A stretch of DNA of 64,000 nucleotides from Haloparvum alkalitolerans (lineage in GTDB: Archaea > Halobacteriota > Halobacteria > Halobacteriales > Haloferacaceae). The stretch is from contig NZ_JBNLIA010000003.1 of assembly GCF_050122995.1 (NCBI RefSeq), forward strand, positions 248,001 to 312,000, in the 5' to 3' direction. Each line of letters starts with the position of its first letter. Position 1 is the first letter of the stretch. Under the pieces are notes generated by a model. It searched no databases, was not told where the DNA came from, and worked only from the letters and a program-made list of their open reading frames with translations. Position numbers and translations under genes: made by a program. This document shows, in pieces, positions 23,286-32,167 of the stretch.

Positions 23286-24464
23286 CTACTCGAACGCGGG
23301 GATGCCCGTCAGGTCCTCGCCGAGGATCAGCGTGTGGATGTCGTGTGTCCCTTCGTAGGTGTAGACGGTTTCCATGTTCGCCATGTGGCGCATCGGGGGG
23401 TAGTCCGTGGTGATCCCGTTGCCGCCGAGCATCTCGCGGGCGATCCGCGACTGGTCGCGGGCAGTCCGCACGTTGTTCCGCTTGGCCATCGAGACGTGCT
23501 GTGGCCGGAGCTCGCCCCGCTCCTTCAGGGCCGCGAGGCGGTGGGCGAGCAGTTGCGCGGTCGTGATCTCGGTCGCCATCTCCGCGAGCTTCTCCTGCTG
23601 GAGCTGGAACCGCGCGATCGGACCGCCGAACTGCTCGCGGTCGGTGGCGTACGCGCGGGCCGTCTCGAAGCAGTCGCGGGCCGCGCCGACCGCGCCCCAC
23701 GCGATGCCGAACCGCGCCTGCGTCAGACACGACAGCGGCCCCTTCATCCCCTCCACGCCCGGGAGGACGTTCTCCTCGGGGACGCGGACGTTCTGGAGGC
23801 TTATCTCGCCGGTGATCGACGCCCGCAGCGAGAGCTTGTCGTGGATCTCCGAAGTCGTCACGCCGTCGCGGTCCGTCTCCACGAGGAACCCGCGGACGGT
23901 GCCGTCGTCGCTCGCGCCGTCCGCGGCCGAGCGGTCCTTCGCCCAGACGACCGCCACGTCCGCGATGGGGGAGTTCGTGATCCAGGTCTTCGAGCCGTTC
24001 AGCACGTACTCGTCGCCGTCCCTCTCGGCGTGGGTCTCCATCGCCGAGGGGTTCGAGCCGTGCTCCGGTTCGGTCAGCCCGAAACAGCCGACCGCCTCGC
24101 CGCGGCCGAGCGCCGGCAGCCACTCCTCCTTTTGCGCCTCGCTGCCGAACGCGTGGATGGGGTACATCACCAGCGCGCCCTGGACGCTCGCCATCGAGCG
24201 CAGGCCGGAGTCGCACGCCTCCAGTTCCTGCATCAGCAGGCCGTAGGCGGTCTCGGAGACGTTCGGCAGGCCGTAGCCGTCGAGGTTCGGCGCGTAAAAG
24301 CCCATCTCGCCCATCTCGGGGATTATCTCCGTCGGGAACGTCCCCGCCTCGAAGTGGTCGCCGATGTCGGGCCGGACGCGCTCCTCGACGAACTCCCGCG
24401 CCGTGTCGCGGATCAGCCGCTCCTCCTCGCCGAGGTCCGCCTCCAGACCCACGTAGTCGAGCAT
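23286..24464 (-). CDS. Acyl-CoA dehydrogenase, glutaryl-CoA dehydrogenase-like
   Basis: FAD enzyme that introduces a double bond into acyl-CoA thioesters, passing electrons to EtfAB, whose genes lie at 27457-29234. The 392 residues show the CFGLTEPEHGSNPSAMET flavin/substrate segment, WITNSPIADVAVVWAK, and the C-terminal ANMETVYTYEGTHDIHTLILG, where the catalytic Glu lies in YEGTHD as in glutaryl-CoA dehydrogenases. Substrate remains open. The ATG at 24464 (MLDYVGLEADLG) is chosen over one nine codons upstream because it aligns with family starts. It is a monocistronic gene. Confidence 0.92.
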   Translation of the reverse strand: MLDYVGLEADLGEEERLIRDTAREFVEERVRPDIGDHFEAGTFPTEIIPEMGEMGFYAPNLDGYGLPNVSETAYGLLMQELEACDSGLRSMASVQGALVMYPIHAFGSEAQKEEWLPALGRGEAVGCFGLTEPEHGSNPSAMETHAERDGDEYVLNGSKTWITNSPIADVAVVWAKDRSAADGASDDGTVRGFLVETDRDGVTTSEIHDKLSLRASITGEISLQNVRVPEENVLPGVEGMKGPLSCLTQARFGIAWGAVGAARDCFETARAYATDREQFGGPIARFQLQQEKLAEMATEITTAQLLAHRLAALKERGELRPQHVSMAKRNNVRTARDQSRIAREMLGGNGITTDYPPMRHMANMETVYTYEGTHDIHTLILGEDLTGIPAFE

Positions 24465-24591
24465 GATCGTTCGTGGGGGTGGTTCCCACAAAAGGTGTTC
24501 GCAACGTCGCGTCGGTCCGCCGCTCCGCCGGCTCGACCGTCCGAGGCCGTCGGCGGTCGGCAGTCGTCGCGATCGTCAGTCGTTGTGGTCG

Positions 24592-25302
24592 TCAGTCGTC
24601 CGCGGCCGCCGCGGTCCGCTCCGCCTGCAGGTCGCGGACGTGCGCGACGAAGTTGTCGAACACCTGCTTCGCCTCGCAGGCGGCGTCGTGCTTCTCGGCC
24701 GAGATGGACGCCAGCACGTCGTCGACGCGGGCGTCCCCGAGCCGCTCGCGCTTCCCGTCGGCCACCTCGCGGGCGGTCTCGATGTCGTACTCGGGGTGGA
24801 ACTGCAGGCCCCAGTTGTGTCCCGCGCGGAACGCGTGGACGCCGTACTCGTTCTCCGCGAGGAGTTCGGCCTCCGGGGGGAGCTCCACGACGGCGTCGCC
24901 GTGGGAGGCGAAGACCGTGAACGCCTCGTCGACGCCGTCGAAGATCTCGTCGCCGTGGTGGGTGACCTCCGCGTATCCGAGCTCGAAGTCGTCCATGCCG
25001 GCGACGCGGCCGCCCAGCGCCTCCGCGAGCACCTGATGGCCGTAACAGACGCCGAGCGCGGGGACGCCGCGGTCGGTCGCCTCGGCGACGTAGTCGATCA
25101 GGTCCGGGATCCACGCCTCGTCCCAGTAGACCGACGAGCGCGAGCCGGTGATCACGAGCGCGTCGAAGTCGTAGTGACTCGGGAGGTCGCCGTCGCTGGC
25201 GTCGAACTCGACGAGGTCGGCGTCGATCTCTCGGCGGAAGTTGCGTCTGGTGTTCTCGCCCTCGTGGGCCGCGTTGAGCAGGGCGAAGCGGAGCCGCGTC
25301 AT
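24592..25302 (-). CDS. Class I glutamine amidotransferase-like protein
   Basis: A 236-residue stand-alone GATase-1 domain. The nucleophile elbow GVCYGHQVLAEALGG contains the catalytic Cys, and the His/Glu pair is in WGLQFHPEYD. VITGSRSSVYW lines the oxyanion side. These complete triads are typical of GMP-synthase-like amidotransferases of unknown acceptor or of gamma-glutamyl hydrolases. No synthetase partner is adjacent, so the ammonia acceptor is unknown. The start is the ATG at 25302 (MTRLRFALLNAAHEG); nine codons upstream another ATG exists. Confidence 0.88.
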   Translation of the reverse strand: MTRLRFALLNAAHEGENTRRNFRREIDADLVEFDASDGDLPSHYDFDALVITGSRSSVYWDEAWIPDLIDYVAEATDRGVPALGVCYGHQVLAEALGGRVAGMDDFELGYAEVTHHGDEIFDGVDEAFTVFASHGDAVVELPPEAELLAENEYGVHAFRAGHNWGLQFHPEYDIETAREVADGKRERLGDARVDDVLASISAEKHDAACEAKQVFDNFVAHVRDLQAERTAAAADD

Positions 25303-25430
25303 GGACGTAGGGAGTCGGCTCAGCCTCAAAACGGTTGTGTCGCCGCGAACGACTGCCGGGGACGCGGAGGCGGTGCCGAGCGGTTCGGCGCGGGCGGTTC
25401 AGTGCCGCGGTTCCGTCGGGCGAAAACGTC

Positions 25431-25859
25431 TCAGTCGATGTCGATCCGGTGCCCCTCGTCGTCCTCGGGGGCGTCCTTGGGGAGCGTCACGGTCAACACG
25501 CCGTTCGTGTAGGTCGCGGTCGCCTCCTCGTCGCGGACGGCCGCCGGCAGGTCGACCCGCCGGCTGACCGACTCGCTGCGCCGTTCGCGGCGCAGGTACC
25601 GGCCGTCGTCGCCGTCGCTCGCGTGCTCGCGCTCGGCGCGGATCGTCAGGTGCCCGTCGTGGACGGACACGTCGATGTCCGCGCGATCGAACCCGGGCAG
25701 GTCGGCCATCACGACGAGCTCGTCGTCGTAGTCGGCCACGTCGACCCCGCCGCGTCCGCTGTCGCCGCTCCAGCCCCGGTCGCCCCAGGTCCGGTCCTCG
25801 AACCGGGTCATGCGGTCGAACAGGCGCTCCATCTCCTCGAAGGGGGTTCGTCGATTCAT
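25431..25859 (-). CDS. Hsp20/alpha-crystallin small heat-shock protein
   Basis: ATP-independent holdase chaperone. The 142-residue protein has the short N-terminal arm PFEEMERLFDRM, an alpha-crystallin domain from VDVADYDDELVVMADLPGFDRADIDVSV to RVDLPAAVRDEEATATYTNGVLTVTLPK (the A-x-x-x-x-G-V-L signature), and a C-terminal HRIDID ending in an I-x-I-type anchor. The ATG at 25859 aligns with the neighbouring paralogue; an alternative ATG at 25874 is 25 bases below a GTTAATA element and could be the true leaderless start. A second Hsp20 gene lies 144 bases upstream on the same strand. Confidence 0.93.
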   Translation of the reverse strand: MNRRTPFEEMERLFDRMTRFEDRTWGDRGWSGDSGRGGVDVADYDDELVVMADLPGFDRADIDVSVHDGHLTIRAEREHASDGDDGRYLRRERRSESVSRRVDLPAAVRDEEATATYTNGVLTVTLPKDAPEDDEGHRIDID

Positions 25860-26003
25860 CTGTCTATTCACCATCCACCGGAAAGCGCCGTGAGGTATTA
25901 ACTGTTTCCTCAGAAAGGACAGATTTGGGGAGAGCCCGACAACGGACGAGAGAATTGGTCGCGAAAGCGGTCGGTGAGCCACCGGTCGAGACGGTGACGC
26001 ACG

Positions 26004-26432
26004 TCAGTCGATGTCGATGCTGTGACCGCCCGCATCCCCGGTGGCCTTGGGTAGCTCGACGGTGAGGACGCCGTGCTGGTACGTCGCGGACGCCTCGTCC
26101 TCGCGGACCTCGGTCGGGAGCCGGAGCCGGCGGGAGACGGAGCGGCGGCGGCGCTCGCGGCGGTGGTACTGGGTGTCCTCGTCGTCCGCCTCGTCGGTCT
26201 CGGCGTGTTCGGCCGCGATAGTGAGCGTTCGGTCCTGTACCGTGACCTCCACGTCGTCGCGGTCGTAGCCGGGCAGGTCCGCGGTCACCGTGACCGTCTC
26301 GTCGTCCTCCGCCACGTCGACGGAGATGCCCTCGCCGACGCGCGACTCGATGCCGCTGCCGAACTCCTCGAACTCGCGGCTCATCCGGTCGAACAGCTCC
26401 TCGATGTCGCGGAAGGGGTCACGTCGCGTCAT
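26004..26432 (-). CDS. Hsp20/alpha-crystallin small heat-shock protein
   Basis: A 142-residue paralogue of the neighbouring Hsp20: PFRDIEELFDRM arm, alpha-crystallin domain with VTVTADLPGYDRDDVEVTV and ASATYQHGVLTVELPK, and the same SIDID end. The two proteins are equal in length and clearly duplicated, but diverged through most of the arm and central loop (an Asp/Glu-rich HAETDEADDEDTQ insert here). The 144-base gap between them contains its own A/T-rich element before the downstream gene, so they are probably separate transcripts able to respond differently. Start ATG 26432. Confidence 0.93.
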   Translation of the reverse strand: MTRRDPFRDIEELFDRMSREFEEFGSGIESRVGEGISVDVAEDDETVTVTADLPGYDRDDVEVTVQDRTLTIAAEHAETDEADDEDTQYHRRERRRRSVSRRLRLPTEVREDEASATYQHGVLTVELPKATGDAGGHSIDID

Positions 26433-26545
26433 ACGGTCGAAGGATCGGCGGCGAGGCTCTTGAACATTGTCGCCGGTTCGCCGGCTTCCCTTGCGTGGCG
26501 CGTGTCGAACCGGCCCCCTCGCGCCCTCGCGGACGGGGCGGACGA

Positions 26546-27367
26546 TCAGACGACGTGTTGAGTGTCGTAGGAACCGAGCACGCGCACCCACCCGTCCGCG
26601 GCCACGAGCTCGCGGAGCGCCGCGACCGCCTCCTGCGTGCGCGACTCGTAGAGGCCCGCCTCCACGTCGAAGTGGAACAGGTAGTCGCCGAGTCGGTCGC
26701 CGCTCGGGCGCGACTCGATCCGCGAGAGGTTCACGTCCCGGTCCGCGAACGCCTCCAGCATCTCCAACAGCAGGCCGGGGTAGTTGGCGTTCGGGTAGAC
26801 GACGATGGTGGTCTTGCCGCCGGCGTCCGAGCGCGCCGCCTCCGGGGCGACCACGAGGAACCGCGTCGCGTTCGAGGAGCGGTCCTGGATGTCCTCCGCG
26901 AGCACCCGGAGGTCCGGTTCGCCCTCGCCGCCGGCCGCGTTGTCGGGGTGGCCGATGCCGGCGACGCGGGAGTCCTCGCGGGCGCGCTCGACGCCCCGGG
27001 CGGTCGAGGCGACCGCCTCCTGTGTCACGTCGGGGTAGTTCGCCTCCAGATAGCTCCGGCACTGCGCGAGCGCCTGCGCGTGGCTCGCCACCACGTCGAA
27101 CTCCTCCGCCTGCGCCAGCAGGGCGTGTCGGATGGGCGTGACGACCTCCTGGACGACCGCGACCTCGCGGTCGGCCAGCGCGTCGAGGCTCTCCGTGACC
27201 GAGCCCTCGATGCTGTTCTCGATGGGGACCACGCCGCGGTCGAACTCGCCCTCGTCGACGGCGGCGACGATGGCGGTGACCGACTCGCGGAACGACACCT
27301 CGTCGGCGACGGCGCGGGCGGCGCGGTGCGAGTAGGTGCCGGCCGGCCCGAGCGTGACGACGTTCAT
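26546..27367 (-). CDS. pheA: Prephenate dehydratase
   Basis: Converts prephenate to phenylpyruvate in phenylalanine synthesis. The 273-residue monofunctional enzyme begins MNVVTLGPAGTYSHRAA and has the dehydratase motifs VVPIENSIEGSV and DRSSNATRFLVV (the T-R-F active-site motif), then an ACT regulatory domain from about residue 185 (KTTIVVYPNANYPGLLLEMLEAF ... LSRIESRPSGDRLGDYLF) that binds phenylalanine for feedback. No chorismate mutase domain is attached. Start ATG 27367; the longer open frame upstream is antisense to the etfA 3' region. Confidence 0.95.
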   Translation of the reverse strand: MNVVTLGPAGTYSHRAARAVADEVSFRESVTAIVAAVDEGEFDRGVVPIENSIEGSVTESLDALADREVAVVQEVVTPIRHALLAQAEEFDVVASHAQALAQCRSYLEANYPDVTQEAVASTARGVERAREDSRVAGIGHPDNAAGGEGEPDLRVLAEDIQDRSSNATRFLVVAPEAARSDAGGKTTIVVYPNANYPGLLLEMLEAFADRDVNLSRIESRPSGDRLGDYLFHFDVEAGLYESRTQEAVAALRELVAADGWVRVLGSYDTQHVV

Positions 27368-27456
27368 GGACCCGCGTACCCGACCGACTGTCAAAAGGAT
27401 GCCGGGAGACTGCCCGGTCACGAACGGCCCGCCAGAACTCCGGCCGCCCGGCCGGA

Positions 27457-28449
27457 CTACCCCTCGAACTCCTCGATGAGCTCCGGCACCACGTCGAAGA
27501 GGTCGCCGACGATGCCGTAGTCCGCGATGTCGAAGATGGGCGCGTTGGGGTCGGTGTTGATCGCGACGATGGTCTCGGAGCCCTTCATGCCCGCGACGTG
27601 CTGGACGGCCCCGGAGATGCCGACCGCGATGTACACCTTCGGCGTGACGACCTTGCCCGACTGGCCGACCTGCCGGTTCTTCGGCAGCCAGCCGTTGTCG
27701 ACGATCGGTCGCGAGGAGGAGAGGGTCGCGCCGAGCGCGTCCGCGAGGTCGCGCACGAGGTCGAGGTTCTCCTCCTCCTCGATGCCGCGGCCGACGGAGA
27801 CGAGCACCTCCGCCTCGCTGATGTCCACGTCGCCGCCGCCGACCTCCTCGAAGCCCTGCACGCGGGCGCCGAGCGCCGCCTCGTCGATCTCGAGGTCGAA
27901 CGGCTCGACCGCGGCGTCGCCGGTCCCCTCCGCGGCCGGCCACTCCCCGCCGCGAACCGTGAGCGCGAAGCGGTCGCCCGCCACGTCGACGGTCGTCTCG
28001 ACCTTCGAGCCGTACATCTCGCGCGTGACCGAGAGCCCGCCGTCGTACGCGAAGTCGACCGCGTCAGTGACGAGCGGCAGGTCGAGCGACTCGGCGACCG
28101 CGGGCGCGTAGTCGAGCCCGTTGACGGAGTTGGGCATCACGACCGCGGTCGGGGAGAGTTCCGCCTCGAGCGCCTCGAGTGCCTGCTGGTAGACGCCGTG
28201 GTCGAACTCCTCGCCGTTCCGTACGGTGTGGATCGTCGCCACGCCGGGACGGTCGAGCTCCTCGGCGAACCGCTCCACGTCGCCGGAAACGACCGCGAGG
28301 TGGAGTTCGCCGCCGAGCGCCTCGGCCAGTTCGCTCCCGGCGGTGATCAGCTCGAAGGAGACGTCGCGGAGGTCGCCGCGCCGGTGGTCGACGACCGCGA
28401 GCACGTCGCCGCCCGCGCCGCCGTCCGTCGCCAGGCCGTCGGCGTTCAT
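27457..28449 (-). CDS. etfA: Electron transfer flavoprotein alpha subunit
   Basis: Carries FAD and accepts electrons from acyl-CoA dehydrogenases. The 330-residue protein has an N-terminal alpha domain (VLAVVDHRRGDLRDVSFELITAGSELAEALGG) and the C-terminal FAD-binding domain with SVGRGIEEEENLDLVRDLADALGATLSSSRPIVDNGWL, QVGQSGKVVTPKVYIAVGISGAVQHVAGM and VAINTDPNAPIFDIADYGIVGD, all family hallmarks. Its ATG (28447-28449) overlaps the etfB stop as ATGA, so translation is coupled. The electron acceptor on the other side, an ETF:quinone oxidoreductase, is not in the window. Confidence 0.96.
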   Translation of the reverse strand: MNADGLATDGGAGGDVLAVVDHRRGDLRDVSFELITAGSELAEALGGELHLAVVSGDVERFAEELDRPGVATIHTVRNGEEFDHGVYQQALEALEAELSPTAVVMPNSVNGLDYAPAVAESLDLPLVTDAVDFAYDGGLSVTREMYGSKVETTVDVAGDRFALTVRGGEWPAAEGTGDAAVEPFDLEIDEAALGARVQGFEEVGGGDVDISEAEVLVSVGRGIEEEENLDLVRDLADALGATLSSSRPIVDNGWLPKNRQVGQSGKVVTPKVYIAVGISGAVQHVAGMKGSETIVAINTDPNAPIFDIADYGIVGDLFDVVPELIEEFEG

Positions 28450-29234
28450 GCGCCCACCCCCTTCTCGCGGAGGACCTCGGCGAGCCGCCCGGCCGCCTCC
28501 CCGGCGTCGCCCTCGATCATCTCGGCGTCGGACTCGCTCTCGGGCTCGTACATCTCCGCCAGCGTCAGCGCGCTCGCCACCTCCTCGGACGAGAGCCCGA
28601 GGTCGGAGAGATCCTTCGCGGCGATCTCCTTGCGCTGCGCCTGCCGGATGCCGCGCAGGCTCGCGTAGCGCGGCTCGTTGAGCCCGGTCTGGACCGTCAA
28701 CACCGCGGGGAGGTCGACCTCGGTCAGCTCCTCGACGCCGCCCTCCAGCTCGCGGTGGACGTTCGCGACGCCGGCGTCGGCGTCCACCTCGAGGTCGTTG
28801 ACGACCGCGGCGTGCTCGAAGCCGATCCGGTCGGCGAGCGCGACGCCGGTGGCGCCGAAGGAGTCGTCGGCCGCCTGCACGCCCGACAGAACGAGGTCCG
28901 GCTCCTCCTCGGCGACGACCGCCTCGAGCAGGCTCACCTTGCCGGCCACGTCGAGAAACTCCTCGGTCAGCGCGTCGTCCCACACGCGGACGGCGCGGTC
29001 GGCGCCCTTCGCGAGCGCCATCCGGATCGTCTCCTCGGACCGCTCCGGTCCGATCGTGACGGCGACCACCTCGTCGGCCACGTCGGCCTCCGCGAGCTGG
29101 ACGCCCGCCTCGACCGCGTAGTCGTCCCACTCGTTGAGGTCGTACTCGAGGTCGCTCTCGGCGATCCCGGTCCCCTCGATCGCGAAGTCGTCGCCGACCT
29201 CCGCGACCTCCTTGACGGTCACGAGAACCTTCAT
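28446..29234 (-). CDS. etfB: Electron transfer flavoprotein beta subunit
   Basis: Partner of EtfA, binding AMP and forming part of the FAD site. The 262-residue protein starts MKVLVTVKEVAEVGDDF, includes YDLNEWDDYAVEAGVQLAE, the VTIGPERSEETIRMALAKGADRAVRV signature, and DLVLSGVQAADDSFGATGVALADRI. The recognition loop around LNEPRYASLRGIRQAQRKEIAAKDL matches the family. The C-terminal 50 residues are acidic and end in EKGVGA. It is the first gene of the etfBA operon, downstream of no other gene on this strand. Confidence 0.96.
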   Translation of the reverse strand: MKVLVTVKEVAEVGDDFAIEGTGIAESDLEYDLNEWDDYAVEAGVQLAEADVADEVVAVTIGPERSEETIRMALAKGADRAVRVWDDALTEEFLDVAGKVSLLEAVVAEEEPDLVLSGVQAADDSFGATGVALADRIGFEHAAVVNDLEVDADAGVANVHRELEGGVEELTEVDLPAVLTVQTGLNEPRYASLRGIRQAQRKEIAAKDLSDLGLSSEEVASALTLAEMYEPESESDAEMIEGDAGEAAGRLAEVLREKGVGA

Positions 29235-29360
29235 GGTCGACCACTACTGGACACCCGAGGTAAGAGCTTTCGGAAGCGGCCGGCGCGGCCCGGAACGCCC
29301 GCACGCGATCGGAATTCGACCGGAGGGGTCACCCGTCACGGCGGCCGCGGGCGCCCGGGA

Positions 29361-30599
29361 TCAGGCTTCGTCGTCCGCGTCCTCGCCCCTCGGGTCGTTC
29401 TCGGGCAGCGAGATGAGGTTCTCGCGGCCGAGCCGGAGCTTCTCGATGCGTCCCTCCTCGGCCATCGCCGAGAGCAGCTGTGAGACCTTGGCGTCCGACC
29501 AGCCGGTCTCCTCGACCACGTCCGCCTGCCGCATCCGGCCGCCGTTCCGGTCCAGCAAGCGCTCGACGCGCTCCTCATCAGAGAGCAGCGAGAGGTCTTC
29601 GGTCGGCTTCTCCGGCTCCTCCTCGCCGCCCGCCGGCTCCGGCGGCTCGGACGACCGTTCCGTCTCCGCCGACGGACCGCTGGCCCCTGACTCGGCGGCC
29701 GGTCCCTCACCGGTGCCGTCGCCAGCGCCAGCCCCGGGCTCGCGGCGCCGATAGGCGTAGAGCCCCCCGCTGATGATCGCGGCCGCCAGCACGACCGCGC
29801 CGGCGAGGAGTCCCCACGGCGGCGCGTCCGCGACGTTCGACGAGTAGACGACGCCGATCCGCTCCTCGGAACCGAAGCTCCGCGGTCCCTCGATCACGAC
29901 CGCGTTCTCCTCGAAGTCGACGGAGACGCCGGGCGTCGAGGAGACGGCGTACCCCTCCGGCGTCCGGATGACCATTCGCTGGTTCGGGCCGAGCGACCGG
30001 AGCCACGACTCGCCGTCGGCGGTCCGGAACGCGTCGTCCATCACCAGCTGGTCGCCGTTCGCCTCCAGGAACGCGGTCCAGACGAACGACAGTTCGAGCG
30101 TGCCGACGGCGACGACGCTCTCGTCGTCCACGGCGGGCTCCTCGTCGACCGAGGCGGCGCGCTCCACGTTCGTGATCGACATCTCGCGGCCGGCGTACTC
30201 GCTCGCGCCGGCGGCGTAGTTCCGGTAGAGGTCCGCGCCGGGGCCGACCTCCTCCTCGCGGAAGCGCTCGGCGACGCGCCGGAACGTCTCCGTCTCGTTG
30301 GCGTTGCGGAGCCGGTACGTCACGGTGACCGTCCACGCGGCGTCGCGGTCCGGCTGTAACACGACGTGGAACTCCGTCGACGGAGCCGACTCGAAGTCGA
30401 CGGCCGGGCGCGCGGCGCCGTCAGTGAGCGCGGGCGCGCGGACCGCGGTGGCGGCCGACCCGGTCGAAGCGGTCGGTCCGGAGGTGGCGGCGCCGTCACT
30501 CGAAGCGACGGCACCGGTCGCCACCCCCGCCGCCGGAACGACCGCCGCGCCGAGGAGGAGGGCGAGCGCGAGCAGGGCTGAGAACGCGGGGTGCCGCAT
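29361..30599 (-). CDS. Membrane-tethered protein with extracellular beta domain and cytoplasmic winged helix
   Basis: A 412-residue protein with an N-terminal signal peptide (residues 1-28), a large exterior domain (about 70-255; FHVVLQPDRDAAWTVTVTYRLRN), one transmembrane helix (about 261-283) and a cytoplasmic part with an acidic Pro/Glu-rich linker then a winged helix (LLSDEERVERLLDRNGGRMRQADVVEETGWSDAKVSQLLSAM). This plan is a known haloarchaeal family of one-component membrane regulators, in which an outside domain is linked directly to a DNA-binding module. Start ATG 30599 gives the signal peptide; the frame upstream to 30875 lacks one. It is divergent from the secreted-protein gene at 30788, a likely regulatory target. 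Confidence 0.88.
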   Translation of the reverse strand: MRHPAFSALLALALLLGAAVVPAAGVATGAVASSDGAATSGPTASTGSAATAVRAPALTDGAARPAVDFESAPSTEFHVVLQPDRDAAWTVTVTYRLRNANETETFRRVAERFREEEVGPGADLYRNYAAGASEYAGREMSITNVERAASVDEEPAVDDESVVAVGTLELSFVWTAFLEANGDQLVMDDAFRTADGESWLRSLGPNQRMVIRTPEGYAVSSTPGVSVDFEENAVVIEGPRSFGSEERIGVVYSSNVADAPPWGLLAGAVVLAAAIISGGLYAYRRREPGAGAGDGTGEGPAAESGASGPSAETERSSEPPEPAGGEEEPEKPTEDLSLLSDEERVERLLDRNGGRMRQADVVEETGWSDAKVSQLLSAMAEEGRIEKLRLGRENLISLPENDPRGEDADDEA

Positions 30600-30787
30600 A
30601 CACGAGGGAGTCTCGGCCGCCCGGCAAAACGCTTTCCATCGTTCGGTTTCGGGCCGTTCGGTCCGGCCCGGTGTCGGATCCGCGGCCGGTCGCCCGGTCG
30701 CTGTCGACCGCCCGTGCCGGCCGAGTCGAGCCGCCGGAAACGGGCGTGTCAATGCGTTTTTTGTGACCCGGCCACCACGTGAGAGCC

Positions 30788-32065
30788 ATGAGAGCCCTCC
30801 CGCTGCTGCTCGCGGCGCTGCTGCTCGCGGCGCCGGTCGTCGCCGGCGTCGCCCCCGACCGGCCGTCGGCCGCACCCGCCGACGCGGTCCGTGTCAACGA
30901 CGGCGGCGCACTCCAGCAGTCCGATCCGGACGACACCGCCCGGGTTCCCGTCCTGTCGCATCCGGCCGACGCCGCCGTCCGGGCCGACATCGGTCGCCAT
31001 GGTTCGAACCTCGGTCCGGCGAGCGGCCTCGAGGTCTCCGCGACGACGGCGGCGATGGAGACCGCCTCGGTCGTCGCCCACGTCGAGAGCGCCGGAACGA
31101 ACGACGAGCGGATCCGCCGGCTCATCGAGGCCGAAAGCGGGCTCCAGCAGGACGAGCTCGCGCTACACAGCCGACAGCGGTCGGCCATCCAGGCCCACGC
31201 GGCGGGCGAGCTGACCGACGAGGAGCTCGTCGTCGAACTCGCCCGGATCTCCGCGGCCGCGGAGGCGCTCGACCGGCGGCGCGTGGAACTGGAGACCCTC
31301 GCGGAGGAGACGGAGGACTTCAGCATCTCGACGGCGGAGCTGCAGCTCCGGCTCGGCGTTTACTCCGGCCCCGTTCGCGAGCTGGCGACGGACGCGCTTC
31401 GCGGCGAGGTCTCCTCTGACCGCATCTACGTCGCATCCGGCGACAACGCGGTCGTGCTCGCCGCCGTCGTCGACGGGCAGTACGTCCGCGAGGTGTACCG
31501 CGGCGACCGCTGGGACCGCGGCGCCAGCGGCTTCGGCGACGGGAGCGAGGAGGCGATCAACGCCACCGCCGAGGCGTACGGCGAGGCCCTCGACGACCAG
31601 AGCGCCAGCACCCTCGAGTCGAACACCATCGTCCGCGTGGACACGCCCCTGACCGACGAGCGCGGCCGCGTCCGCACGTACGTCAGCTCCGGCGACGGCG
31701 GCGTGTTCGTCGAGCATCAGTACCGGCCGCTCGACCCCTTCGCCGAGGCCGAGTCGGTGGCGGTGACACAGGACGGGTACAACCTCACCGTCAACCGGAC
31801 GTACCCCGGCGGCCCGGTCCGCGTCAGCGTCGTCGACGTGGAGGAGGAGGCGCCCGCCGCGGGCGTGACGGTCACGGTCGCCGGCGACGGGGCGGAGAGC
31901 GAGGAGGTCGGCACGACGAACGAGGAGGGCGTCCTGTGGACGCTCTCACCGAGCGAGCCGTACCAGGTGACCGCGGTCGAGGAGCCGCGCGTGGCCCGGA
32001 TCAGCGGCATCGAGCCGACCGCGATCCCGCGAACCGACGGGAACGTCTCGACGACCGACGGCTGA
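30788..32065 (+). CDS. Secreted haloarchaeal protein, coiled-coil middle and carboxypeptidase-regulatory-like C-terminus
   Basis: A 425-residue exported protein. MRALPLLLAALLLAAPVVAG is a clear signal peptide. Residues about 95-185 form a long helical coiled-coil (IRRLIEAESGLQQDELALHSRQ ... RRRVELETLAEETEDFS), and the C-terminal 90 residues (VRVSVVDVEEEAPAAGVTVTVAGDGAESEEVGTTNEEGVLW) look like a carboxypeptidase-regulatory or Ig-like beta fold, which suggests a cell-surface role. I recall it as a haloarchaeal DUF of unknown function. The divergent gene at 29361-30599 also encodes a surface-sensing protein, with the shared promoter region in 30600-30787. A GTG nine bases earlier is an alternative start. 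Confidence 0.75.
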   Translation: MRALPLLLAALLLAAPVVAGVAPDRPSAAPADAVRVNDGGALQQSDPDDTARVPVLSHPADAAVRADIGRHGSNLGPASGLEVSATTAAMETASVVAHVESAGTNDERIRRLIEAESGLQQDELALHSRQRSAIQAHAAGELTDEELVVELARISAAAEALDRRRVELETLAEETEDFSISTAELQLRLGVYSGPVRELATDALRGEVSSDRIYVASGDNAVVLAAVVDGQYVREVYRGDRWDRGASGFGDGSEEAINATAEAYGEALDDQSASTLESNTIVRVDTPLTDERGRVRTYVSSGDGGVFVEHQYRPLDPFAEAESVAVTQDGYNLTVNRTYPGGPVRVSVVDVEEEAPAAGVTVTVAGDGAESEEVGTTNEEGVLWTLSPSEPYQVTAVEEPRVARISGIEPTAIPRTDGNVSTTDG

Positions 32066-32167
32066 CCACGGCGGCCGGCGGAGCGGCGTCGCGGCGTGTG
32101 GAGAACTCGGCGAGCGACGACGCCCCGGCCGGCGAACCCTTTTGAACGATAGCGCGCCATCCGGCGC

